Shown piece by piece: positions 45,768 through 54,768 of a DNA stretch of 64,000 bases (positions are counted from its first letter, which is position 1; each line of letters begins with the position of its first letter). This stretch comes from QAMX01 sp003149835. Its GTDB lineage: Bacteria > Bacillota > Clostridia > Oscillospirales > QAMX01. Below the pieces are notes generated by a model. That model had not been told where the DNA came from. It made no database searches and saw only the letters and a program-made list of their open reading frames with translations. The stretch lies in assembly GCA_959600635.1 (NCBI GenBank), contig CAUGMN010000004.1, positions 1-64,000 on the forward strand, in the 5' to 3' direction. Both the position numbers and the translations under genes were made by a program.

Positions 45768-45868
45768 TGAGAACAAATCGTTGAGTTCAGAGGTTTCTGT
45801 TACACACACTGCTGCCGGTTCGCGCCGAAGCAGCTCGATTTTCAGGAAAGAGAGGGGCCCTTTACCGA

Positions 45869-46621
45869 ATGTATTTTCATGAGCCGAGCTATGATCTCGC
45901 GCGCCTTGCGCGGCAGAATCTTCACATCCATACAACCTTTTCCAACTGCGCCAAGCCGGAGATGACGCTGGCGGCCATCGCGGCCGAGGCGGAGTCCGCG
46001 GGGCTGGAACAGATCGCGGTCGTCAACCATCAGAACTATGACAACCCCGACGAGGTCTGCGCCGGCTGGGTCGAAACGCTCCGCGCGCAGGCGGCGCAGC
46101 TTGATACGCCGGTCAGAATCCGCTTTGGGATGGAGTTTTCCTGTTACGGAATCGGAAAAACGTTGGAGGGCGAGGCGCTCCGCAGGCTGGTGGACTACCG
46201 CCTTTTCGCCTGCAACCATTATCATGTCTCCAACTGGGAGCACCCGGAGGACCGGTCGCCGCGCGGCTATGCGGAGCACGCGGTGGCGGTCGTCCGCTCG
46301 CTGCTGCTTTCGGGCAAGGCGGACTGCATCGCGCACCCGTTCACCGCAGGCTATATCTTCAAGGACGAGCGGCGGGAAATGGTGACGGCGGCGATCACCG
46401 ATCAGGAGCTCGGCGAGCTGTTCGAGCTGGCCGTGCGCATGCAGACGGCGTTCGAGATCAATTCCGGCTCCTTCCTCGGCGATCCGGAATTTTCAAAGCG
46501 GATGTGGAATCTGGGCAGGGAAGCGGGCGTTCAGTTCAACGTCGGGACAGACGCGCACCGCCTCTGCAATATTCCCACCGCGCCGCTGCTCGCCGCCGCG
46601 GAGAAAATGCTGTCGGCCTGA
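45869..46621 (+). CDS. PHP-domain metal-dependent phosphoesterase-like protein
   Basis: A 250-residue protein with the four PHP metal motifs in order: NLHIHTTFSN (H19, H21), VVNHQNYD, DCIAHPF and GTDAH. The family includes histidinol phosphatases, polymerase PHP domains and nucleases; the compact single-domain build favours a phosphatase of small molecules. AGAGAGGGGCCC sits about 14 bases before the ATG, which is weak. It may be co-transcribed with the GH38 gene, 234 bases upstream. Confidence 0.82.
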   Translation: MYFHEPSYDLARLARQNLHIHTTFSNCAKPEMTLAAIAAEAESAGLEQIAVVNHQNYDNPDEVCAGWVETLRAQAAQLDTPVRIRFGMEFSCYGIGKTLEGEALRRLVDYRLFACNHYHVSNWEHPEDRSPRGYAEHAVAVVRSLLLSGKADCIAHPFTAGYIFKDERREMVTAAITDQELGELFELAVRMQTAFEINSGSFLGDPEFSKRMWNLGREAGVQFNVGTDAHRLCNIPTAPLLAAAEKMLSA

Positions 46622-46860
46622 CCGTCTCGCCCACCCTATGCGCACCGCCGGAGCGGCATCAAAAAATCTGCCGGAAGCAAGCGATTGGGGAGAGCCTGCA
46701 CAAAGAGTTCCAAAAAAAATGAGCTCGCCTTGCGTAAAAAAAGGGCGTCAATGCGAAGCCTGTCTGACGGAGGGATTGGAAGCATCCACGGCCGTGAAGA
46801 CATTGAAAATTCCTTTTCAGATCGCTCGAAAAAATAATCATTTGGAAAGTGAACAAAAAA

Positions 46861-47319
46861 ATGAAATACAATTGCCCTGTGCTCGTCGTGACGGACATGG
46901 ATAAGACGGTAGAGTTTTATAAAAAGGTTCTGGGCCTTCGTGTGACAACGGATTTCGGAGCCAATAAAACCCTCACCGGAGGCTTGGCTTTACAGACAAT
47001 CGAAACCTATAAGGATTTTATTGGCACAAATCACATTTCCTTTGGCGGCAACGACTTTGAGGTTTATTTTGAAGAAGAGGATTTTGACCAATTTGCGGAG
47101 AAATTAAAAGAGTGTGCCGTCGAATACGTTCATCCGGTAAAAGAACACCGCTGGGGACAGCGTGTTGTCCGTTTCTATGACCCTGACAAGCACATCATCG
47201 AGGTTGGAGAAAACATGGAAGCGGTCTGCCGGCGCTTCCTGAACGCTGGAATGACACCGCAACAGGTGGCCGAGCGTATGGATGTGCCGGTGGATTTCGT
47301 CAATGCCTGTATGCGGTAA
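46861..47319 (+). CDS. VOC (glyoxalase/bleomycin resistance) family protein
   Basis: A 152-residue protein with a single VOC unit: VTDMDKTVEFYKKVLGL at the start, EVYFEEEDFDQFAEKL, and HRWGQRVVRFYDPDKHIIEVGE with the usual metal-binding Glu at the end, followed by a short helical tail (TPQQVAERMDVPVDFV) that could be a degenerate HTH. ATG 46861 is chosen over GTG 46849 since GGAAAG abuts the latter. The gene is visibly poorer in GC than its neighbours, a sign of recent transfer. Function (dioxygenase, isomerase or resistance) cannot be told. Confidence 0.85.
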   Translation: MKYNCPVLVVTDMDKTVEFYKKVLGLRVTTDFGANKTLTGGLALQTIETYKDFIGTNHISFGGNDFEVYFEEEDFDQFAEKLKECAVEYVHPVKEHRWGQRVVRFYDPDKHIIEVGENMEAVCRRFLNAGMTPQQVAERMDVPVDFVNACMR

Positions 47320-47338
47320 ATTCCACTTTGGAGAAAAG

Positions 47339-47376
47339 AAAGGATAACGGTTGGAAGTCCAACTGTTATCCTTTTT
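47339..47376 (+). terminator. Terminator after the VOC gene
   Basis: AAAGGATAAC..TTGG pairs with CCAA..GTTATCCTTT around AAGT, with one internal mismatch, then TTTTTG. Confidence 0.85.
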
Positions 47377-47493
47377 GTTTCTGCCTCTTTGTCTCGTGTG
47401 CGCCTTTGGGCAGACTTTTGATTGGTGATATTCCCAAAAGGCTGTGGAAAATCCGGCGCGGCGTTTTGCCCCCCAGCCGAACAGCGGGCGTTT

Positions 47494-48840
<1,347 letters not shown>

Positions 48841-49005
48841 AGAAATCTGTAAGAGCTTCCTTTCAGGGGCGTCGCGCCCGGTATCGCGCCGGCAAGCCGG
48901 CGCGGGGAGGAAGAGACGGGACGCCTTTGAGATTCCTTTCATGTATGCGGACGGGAAAAAACGGAGACGCGGCATAGGCGGCGTCCGAAACGCGGGCGAC
49001 AGGGG

Positions 49006-51981
49006 TCAGCGCAGAGCTGTCGGCGTCTCGGGCCGCTCCTGCGAGCCGAGCGCGGCGAGCAGACTCCTGAGCCGGATCTTGACGGCGCCTAAATTGGTGA
49101 TCTCGTCGATTTTGAGCTGGGTGTACAGCTTGCCGCGCCGCTCTAAAATCCGGCGAACCTCGTCGGAGGTGATCGCGTCGAGCCCGCAGCCGAAGGAGAC
49201 GAGCTGTACCAGGTGCATATCCGGCTGTGTCGAGAGATATTCCGCGGCGGCGTAGAGCCGCGCGTGATACGTCCACTGATTCAGCACCTCGACGGGGTGC
49301 TTGGAGAGATGCGGCAGCAGCGCGTCCTCCGTGACGACCGCCGCGCCCAGCGAAGTGATCAGCCGCGGGATACCGTGGTGGATCTCCGGGTCGGTGTGAT
49401 ACGGCCGGCCGGCGAGCACGATGATGGGCAGGCCGCGTTCGCGCGCGCGGGCGATGACCGCCTCGCCTTCACGGGCGACCTCGCGCAGATATCCGTCATA
49501 GGCGGCGTAGGCGCGTTTGGCGGCGGCCGCCACCTCCTGACAGGCGATATCCGGCCATACGGCGCTGAGATGCGCGTGCATTTTTTTCACAAAGTCGCGG
49601 CGGCGGTGAAGGCCGATGAACGGATACAGGAATCGCACCCTGCGCACATCCGGCATATTCGCGGCGATAACCTCGGGGTAATAGGCCACGACCGGACAGT
49701 TGAAATGGCGGTCGCCGAGCTTTTCGTCGGTGTTATAGCTCATGCAGGGGTAGAAAATGGTTTCGATCCCGTCGTCGATGAGCTGCTGGACATGGCCGTG
49801 CATCAGCTTGGCCGGAAAACAGACCGTGTCCGACGGCAGAGAGGCCGCGCCCTTGATGTACAGCGGCCGGCCGGAGGGCGGGGAGAAAACCGGCTCAAAG
49901 CCGAGGTGGGCAAAAAAAGCATGCCAAAACGGGCGCAGCTCGTACAGATTCAATCCAAACGGGAGACCGATACGCCCGCGCCGTGCGGCAGAAGCGGCCG
50001 CCGGACCGGAAGTCGCGCCGTGCGTCAGCAGCGTCCGCAGCTTGAAATCGCAGAGGTCGAGATCCGTGCTCTGCGCCTTATGCGTGACCGGCCGCTCACA
50101 GCGGTTGCCGCTGATATAGACGCGCCCGTCCGCAAAACGGTTGACGGTGAGCCGGCAGTTGTTCTCGCAGCCGCCGCAGCGCGCGTCGGTGACGGTATGC
50201 GTAAAATGGGCGAGCGCCTCGCGGGAGAGAATCGATCCGCCGCCGCGTTCGGCCGCGTAGAGCGCCGCGCCGTAAGCGCCCATGAGTCCGGCGATGTCGG
50301 GGCGCACCACCTCGACGCCCAGCTCCGCTTCAAAGGCGCGGAGCACAGCGTCGTTGAGAAACGTCCCGCCCTGCACGACGATCTTAGAGCCGAGCGCGCG
50401 CTTGTCGGAGACGCGGATGACCTTGTACAGAGCGTTTTTGACAACGCTGATGGACAGACCCGCCGAGATGTTTTCGACGCTGGCGCCGTCCTTCTGAGCC
50501 TGTTTGACCGAGGAATTCATAAAAACCGTGCAGCGCGAGCCGAGGTCGACCGGCCGGTCGGCGAACAGGCCGAGCCGCGCGAATTCCTCGGAGGTGTAGC
50601 CGAGCGCGCTGGCGAACGCCTGCAAAAACGAGCCGCAGCCTGAGGAGCAGGCCTCGTTTAAATATATGTTGTCGATCGCGCCGTTAGAAATCTGCAAACA
50701 TTTCATATCCTGCCCGCCGATGTCGATGATGAATTCGACGTCGGGCATGAAGCGTTTGGCGGCGATAAAATGCGCGACCGTCTCGACGATGCCGCCGGAG
50801 AGCGAAAAGGCGCTTTGCATCAGCTCTTCGCCGTAGCCCGTGGCCGCGCCGCCGGCGATATGAAGCTGCGGATAGGCGTCGTAAATCCGCTCCAAACAGT
50901 CGCGGACGAGCGCGACGGGGCTGCCGTTATTCTCGCGGTATTCGGTAAATAAAAGCTCGCCGCCCTCGCCGACCAGCGCCAGCTTTGTCGTCGTCGAGCC
51001 CGCGTCAATGCCCAGATAAGCGCGGCCGGTATAGCTCGCCGGATCCGAGCGCGGCACGACATGCTGCGCATGCCGCCGCCGGAAATCGGCGTATTCCTCC
51101 GCGTTTTGAAAGAGCGGCGGAACGGCGAGATAGGCGTGCGTTTTTCCGTATGTATCGAGGCGGTCGAGCAGCGCGTCAAGGTCGCACGCTTCTGTGGCCG
51201 CGAACGCCGCGCCGAGGGAGACGTAGTAGAGCGCGTCGTCGGGGCATACGCCGGCGAGCCCGAGCGCCTTGTCAAAGCGCGCGCGCAGCTCCGAGAAAAA
51301 GTGGAGCGGGCCGCCGAGATACGCGACCTTTCCGGCGATCGGCCGCCCCTGCGCAAGGCCGCTGATGGTCTGATCGACGACGGCGCTGAGAATGCTGGCG
51401 GCGATGTCGCTTTTTTTGGCGCCCTGATTGACGAGCGGCTGAATGTCGGATTTGGCGAATACGCCGCAGCGCGAGGCGATCGTATACTGCTCGGTGGCGT
51501 TTTGCGCCTCCTCGTTGAGCTGCTCCGGCGTCAGGCCGAGCAGCGTCGCCATCTGGTCGATAAACGCGCCGGTCCCGCCCGCGCACGAGCCGTTCATGCG
51601 CACCTCGGTTCCGCCGGTGAGGAAGATGATCTTCGCGTCCTCCCCGCCGAGCTCAATGGCCGCGTCCGTTCCGGGGAGGAGGCGGTCGAGCGCCTTGCGC
51701 GTCGCATAGACCTCCTGCACAAACGGGATCCCGCACGATTCAGAGACGCCGAGTCCCGCCGAGCCGGAAACGGCGAGCAGCGCGCGCCGGCCGCCGAGCA
51801 GATCGCGGATTTTCCGAAGCAGCTGCGCCGCTTGGCTGGCGATCTGCGCGCCGTGCCGGTGATAGGCGCGGAAGATGATGTTGTCGTCGCGGTCTAAGAT
51901 CGCGCATTTCAGCGTCGTGGAACCGATGTCGAGGCCGATCCGGACCGTATCGCGGTATTTTTGAATGTTGCTGTAATTCAT
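49006..51981 (-). CDS. BadF/BadG/BcrA/D-type CoA-dehydratase activase with DUF2229 domain
   Basis: A 991-residue protein with two ASKHA ATPase domains: IGLDIGSTTLK at ~15-25 and LGIDAGSTTTK at ~325-335. Each has a cluster motif (NGSCAGGTGAF; NEACSSGCGSF) where Cys bind the shared 4Fe-4S cluster. A DUF2229 domain follows (GLPFGLNLYE, TVCFPAKLMHGH, FYPCMSYNTDE). Such activases use ATP to push an electron onto a dehydratase. ATG 51981 with GAGAGAG upstream is used; the extension to 52131 crosses a terminator. Normally fused to the HgdB-like part, here a separate gene. Confidence 0.87.
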   Translation of the reverse strand: MNYSNIQKYRDTVRIGLDIGSTTLKCAILDRDDNIIFRAYHRHGAQIASQAAQLLRKIRDLLGGRRALLAVSGSAGLGVSESCGIPFVQEVYATRKALDRLLPGTDAAIELGGEDAKIIFLTGGTEVRMNGSCAGGTGAFIDQMATLLGLTPEQLNEEAQNATEQYTIASRCGVFAKSDIQPLVNQGAKKSDIAASILSAVVDQTISGLAQGRPIAGKVAYLGGPLHFFSELRARFDKALGLAGVCPDDALYYVSLGAAFAATEACDLDALLDRLDTYGKTHAYLAVPPLFQNAEEYADFRRRHAQHVVPRSDPASYTGRAYLGIDAGSTTTKLALVGEGGELLFTEYRENNGSPVALVRDCLERIYDAYPQLHIAGGAATGYGEELMQSAFSLSGGIVETVAHFIAAKRFMPDVEFIIDIGGQDMKCLQISNGAIDNIYLNEACSSGCGSFLQAFASALGYTSEEFARLGLFADRPVDLGSRCTVFMNSSVKQAQKDGASVENISAGLSISVVKNALYKVIRVSDKRALGSKIVVQGGTFLNDAVLRAFEAELGVEVVRPDIAGLMGAYGAALYAAERGGGSILSREALAHFTHTVTDARCGGCENNCRLTVNRFADGRVYISGNRCERPVTHKAQSTDLDLCDFKLRTLLTHGATSGPAAASAARRGRIGLPFGLNLYELRPFWHAFFAHLGFEPVFSPPSGRPLYIKGAASLPSDTVCFPAKLMHGHVQQLIDDGIETIFYPCMSYNTDEKLGDRHFNCPVVAYYPEVIAANMPDVRRVRFLYPFIGLHRRRDFVKKMHAHLSAVWPDIACQEVAAAAKRAYAAYDGYLREVAREGEAVIARARERGLPIIVLAGRPYHTDPEIHHGIPRLITSLGAAVVTEDALLPHLSKHPVEVLNQWTYHARLYAAAEYLSTQPDMHLVQLVSFGCGLDAITSDEVRRILERRGKLYTQLKIDEITNLGAVKIRLRSLLAALGSQERPETPTALR

Positions 51982-52061
51982 CGATCTCTCTCTGCATTCT
52001 AAGATTCGTTGACGTGCTCCGCCGTATGGGCGGAGTAGCGAAAGACATTTTGTGGAACGCT

Positions 52062-52112
52062 GAAAAAACAGCGTCCCGCCGCGGCTCGAAAGCGTTGGCG
52101 GGAGCGGGACGC
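52062..52112 (-). terminator. Terminator/attenuator upstream of the activase gene
   Basis: On the minus strand GCGTCCCGC...GCGGGACGC (52104-52112 and 52071-52079) is followed by TGTTTTTTC. It either ends the glycosyltransferase message or attenuates read-through into the activase gene. Confidence 0.75.
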
Positions 52113-52140
52113 ATTTCAATCGTCTTTTCACACGCAGGCG

Positions 52141-52210
52141 CCGAACGGAATGTAACGGCGGGAAACGCCGTCCTTGGACCCTGAGGAGCTTCTTTCGCGT
52201 GTCCGTTCGG
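52141..52210 (-). promoter_or_regulatory. Candidate structured leader element before the terminator
   Basis: CCGAACGGA (52141-52149) and TCCGTTCGG (52202-52210) form a perfect 9-bp closing stem around about 52 bases, with an inner 6-bp hairpin at 52155-52171 (ACGGCG / CGCCGT). It sits 30 bases before the terminator at 52062-52112. No known riboswitch signature is seen. Confidence 0.4.
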
Positions 52211-52226
52211 AGGACCGGAAAGAGAA

Positions 52227-53294
52227 TCAGCTTTTCACCTTCTGCGCCTCAGGGTGCTTGGCTTTGATAAACGCCGTCGAAAAATGACGGCTGACAAAGG
52301 AGATGGAAAACGCCATCATGATATTGAGAAAACAACTCTCCGTTTTCATAACGCGGACGGCCGTGTTCATCACAAAGCCGCGCGGCCGGTACCGGCGGAT
52401 GGCGGCGCGCACCTGCTCATTTGTGAGAATCTCGCGGATTTTTGCCTTTTTTTCCGCGAGCGGATACGGGCAGGAGGGCAGAAACAAGTTTGTTTCGCAG
52501 GAGAGAATGCTTTTTAGGTACATATAATTGATCTCCTGCATGGATTGGTCGTCGCCGATGCCGCGGACGCGCTGAAATTCCTGAATCGTCTTGTCAAAAC
52601 GGTTGCAGACCTCGAATTTCTTGTCGTAGAATTTTGAAACCAGACTTTCCTTAGAACGGATGAAGTAATTGTATAGGCACTGGTCGGAGATATAAATCGT
52701 TTCGCAGAGGGGCAGCACGTCGAAGACAAACAACCGGTCCTCGCCGTACCGGTAATCCAGGAACCGGCAGTGATGATCCCGGAGCACCGAGGCGCGGTAG
52801 ACCTTGTTCCAGACCTGATTGAGCAGATTGTTCTGATACAGAGCGCCGAAGTGACGATCCAGAGCGTTTCTGTCGGGCAAAAAGGTCTCCGGATACGAAT
52901 AGACAAAATCAGTCGCGCCGGCGACATTTTTGGTTCGAAAGCCGAAGATCATCAAGTCGCAGCGATAAGCGGCGAGCTTGTCCGCGATCAGGGAAAGCGC
53001 GTCCGGCTGGATGGTATCGTCGCTGTCAAGAAACATGATGTAGCGGCCGGCAGCCGCGTCGATGCCGGTGTTGCGCGCAACCGCCGGCCCGGCGTTTTCC
53101 TGGGAGATCAGGCGGACGCGTTCGTCCCGCCGCTGAAAGTCGCGCAGGAGGTCGATTGTCCCGTCAGTAGAGCCGTCATCCACCAGAATCAGCTCAAAGT
53201 TCGCATAACTCTGCGCAAGGACACAGGAAAGCGTGTCCGATATTACATCGACGACGTTATATATGGGGATGATGATGCTGATCTCTGGCGACAA
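52227..53294 (-). CDS. Family 2 glycosyltransferase
   Basis: A 355-residue GT-A fold enzyme: SIIIPIYNVVDVISDTLSCV, LVDDGSTDGT, NAGPAVARNTGI and the nucleotide-sugar/metal motif MFLDSDD, then a C-terminal helical region with a possible amphipathic segment near the end (LNIMMAFSISFVSRHF). It adds a sugar to a surface glycan or lipid. The TTG at 53294 has GGAGGG six bases upstream; a TTG at 53312 lies before this site and is rejected. The promoter is at 53414-53442. No other cell-surface glycan gene is adjacent. Confidence 0.9.
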   Translation of the reverse strand: MSPEISIIIPIYNVVDVISDTLSCVLAQSYANFELILVDDGSTDGTIDLLRDFQRRDERVRLISQENAGPAVARNTGIDAAAGRYIMFLDSDDTIQPDALSLIADKLAAYRCDLMIFGFRTKNVAGATDFVYSYPETFLPDRNALDRHFGALYQNNLLNQVWNKVYRASVLRDHHCRFLDYRYGEDRLFVFDVLPLCETIYISDQCLYNYFIRSKESLVSKFYDKKFEVCNRFDKTIQEFQRVRGIGDDQSMQEINYMYLKSILSCETNLFLPSCPYPLAEKKAKIREILTNEQVRAAIRRYRPRGFVMNTAVRVMKTESCFLNIMMAFSISFVSRHFSTAFIKAKHPEAQKVKS

Positions 53295-53413
53295 ATCAAT
53301 CCCTCCGTACAAAAAACGGCGCGGCTCGGGAAAAGGAGACTCATGTCCGCGTGCCGGTAATAGGTCAAAATTTCATGCGGCGTCTGAGGAACGCATCTAC
53401 TATACACCATTTT

Positions 53414-53442
53414 ATTATAACACACGCCGCAATCAATTTCAA
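53414..53442 (-). promoter_or_regulatory. Promoter of the glycosyltransferase gene
   Basis: On the minus strand TTGAAA (53437-53442), 17-base spacer, TATAAT (53414-53419). Confidence 0.8.
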
Positions 53443-53480
53443 CTCTATTTTTTGAACAGAAACGGCGGACTGGGAGCGCG

Positions 53481-53520
53481 CCTGCCTACCGTGTCCGACC
53501 TATGGCGTTCCATAGGCAGG
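53481..53520 (-). terminator. Overlapping hairpins after the DUF2238-like gene
   Basis: CCTGCCTA/TAGGCAGG (53481-53488, 53513-53520) and CCTATGG/CCATAGG (53499-53505, 53510-53516) share bases and cannot form together. No T-tract. Lies between the membrane-protein stop and the glycosyltransferase promoter. Confidence 0.4.
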
Positions 53521-53522
53521 CT

Positions 53523-54368
53523 TTATCGATCTTCTAACTCCGGCGGGACGGGTTTATTGTTTTTTCTGTCCTTGACCCGCGGGATCAGGCTGCCCGCCAG
53601 CTTGCCCTTGCCGCGGTTCTTGACGTAAAAAAAGCCGATGACCGAGAAAACGACGGCGCCGATAAAGTTGACGAAGAGGTCTTTCATGGTGTCGATCAGG
53701 CCGATGTCGAGATAGCCGCCCAAAAGCGCTGTCCAGTCCTCGCCGTTGACGACGACGCTTTCGATGTCGACGTGGTGAACGACGTTGAGTCCGTTGGGGT
53801 CGAGCTTGACGGTGTTGATCGCCGTGACAATGGAATCCTTCTGCATATCGATATGCAGAAGCTGGTCGGCCGCAAACTCAAAGAACTCCCACAGCACGCC
53901 GATGGTCATCGAAAAGCAGAAGGCGACGACAGAAAGAAAAAAAGGCGAGAGCCGAAAGGAGACGTTTTCATTGCGGTTCAGAATATCCACAAGAGCAAAA
54001 CCGACGGCCGCCATCAAAAAGCCGGTAACGGTGTGAAGCATGGCGTCCCAGTAGGGGACCTTGGTAAAAAAAGACGAGATCTCGCCGAGAATTTCCGCAG
54101 CGAAGATGAAGAGAAAGACAACGTTTTCCAGCGCGGGCGGGAGGTCGATGCCGAGGCGGCGGTCGATAAAGCCGGGGACGGCAAATAAAACGAGCGTCAG
54201 GAGGCCGATAAAGACGTTTTCATAGTTTCCGATCCAAAATTGCCGGAAAATAATGATGATCACAATGATGGAAAGGATGCTCCGCACCGTCAAACGGTCG
54301 CGGAGCCGCGTGTCGAGCATCAGCTTTTTCGCGGATTGTTGGTTGGACGGTTGAGGTTTCCGCTTCAC
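53523..54368 (-). CDS. DUF2238/YjdF-like polytopic membrane protein
   Basis: The 281-residue protein has about six hydrophobic segments (for example SILSIIVIIIIF, NVFIGLLTLVLFAVPGF, VVFLFIFAAEILGEI, FFLSVVAFCFSMTIGVLWEFFEF). The motifs WDAMLHTVTGF and VLWEFFEF, and a large extracytoplasmic loop between the last two helices, resemble the DUF2238/YjdF family. Function is unknown. The GTG start at 54368 has AAAGGAG 11 bases upstream. Its promoter at 54599-54627 leaves a ~225-base leader (54369-54592), in which I see nothing definite. Confidence 0.65.
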   Translation of the reverse strand: MKRKPQPSNQQSAKKLMLDTRLRDRLTVRSILSIIVIIIIFRQFWIGNYENVFIGLLTLVLFAVPGFIDRRLGIDLPPALENVVFLFIFAAEILGEISSFFTKVPYWDAMLHTVTGFLMAAVGFALVDILNRNENVSFRLSPFFLSVVAFCFSMTIGVLWEFFEFAADQLLHIDMQKDSIVTAINTVKLDPNGLNVVHHVDIESVVVNGEDWTALLGGYLDIGLIDTMKDLFVNFIGAVVFSVIGFFYVKNRGKGKLAGSLIPRVKDRKNNKPVPPELEDR

Positions 54369-54598
54369 AGCGAGAACAGCTCCTTTCGATAAACGCCCGC
54401 GGCGAATGGCGGGCGCGACAAATCACGGCGACGCTTCGGGGCGGCGGACGCCAAGGCCAAACCGAACGAAAAAAGGCGAAAAACGCGGGCGAAGCGTATG
54501 GAACGCTTCCGCCTTTGCGCAGCCTGCGGCCGCTTTGGAAAGCGGCCTGTCTGCAAAAAACAGAGCGCGTCACGCCGCAATCCGTTTCAACAGACCTT

Positions 54599-54627
54599 AT
54601 TATATCATTTTATTGCCGTCAGATCAA
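54599..54627 (-). promoter_or_regulatory. Promoter of the DUF2238-like gene, overlapping an inverted repeat
   Basis: On the minus strand TTGATC (54622-54627), 17-base spacer, TATAAT (54599-54604). The inverted repeat TCATTTTATTG/CAATAAAATGA (54605-54615, 54625-54635) covers the spacer and -35, so it may be an operator. Confidence 0.65.
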
Positions 54628-54674
54628 TAAAATGATGAAGAAAAGAGAATTTATTTCGACCGGAGCGCCGTTCC

Positions 54675-54703
54675 TTGCAAAGCCTGCGCCCGTCTGCTAT
54701 AAT
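54675..54703 (+). promoter_or_regulatory. Promoter of the glycosidase-like gene
   Basis: TTGCAA (54675-54680), 17-base spacer, TATAAT (54698-54703), divergent from the promoter at 54599-54627. Confidence 0.75.
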
Positions 54704-54768
54704 AACAGATAGACGGCCTGCCCCCACCCGGCGCGGCGGCCTAAGAAAAGACAAAGGAGATAAGAGAT

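Noticed and set aside
51982..52226. T-box riboswitch before the activase gene
   Set aside because: The terminator resembles a T-box terminator, but no GGUGG-type antitermination bulge or specifier loop is present, and the gene is not amino-acid related.
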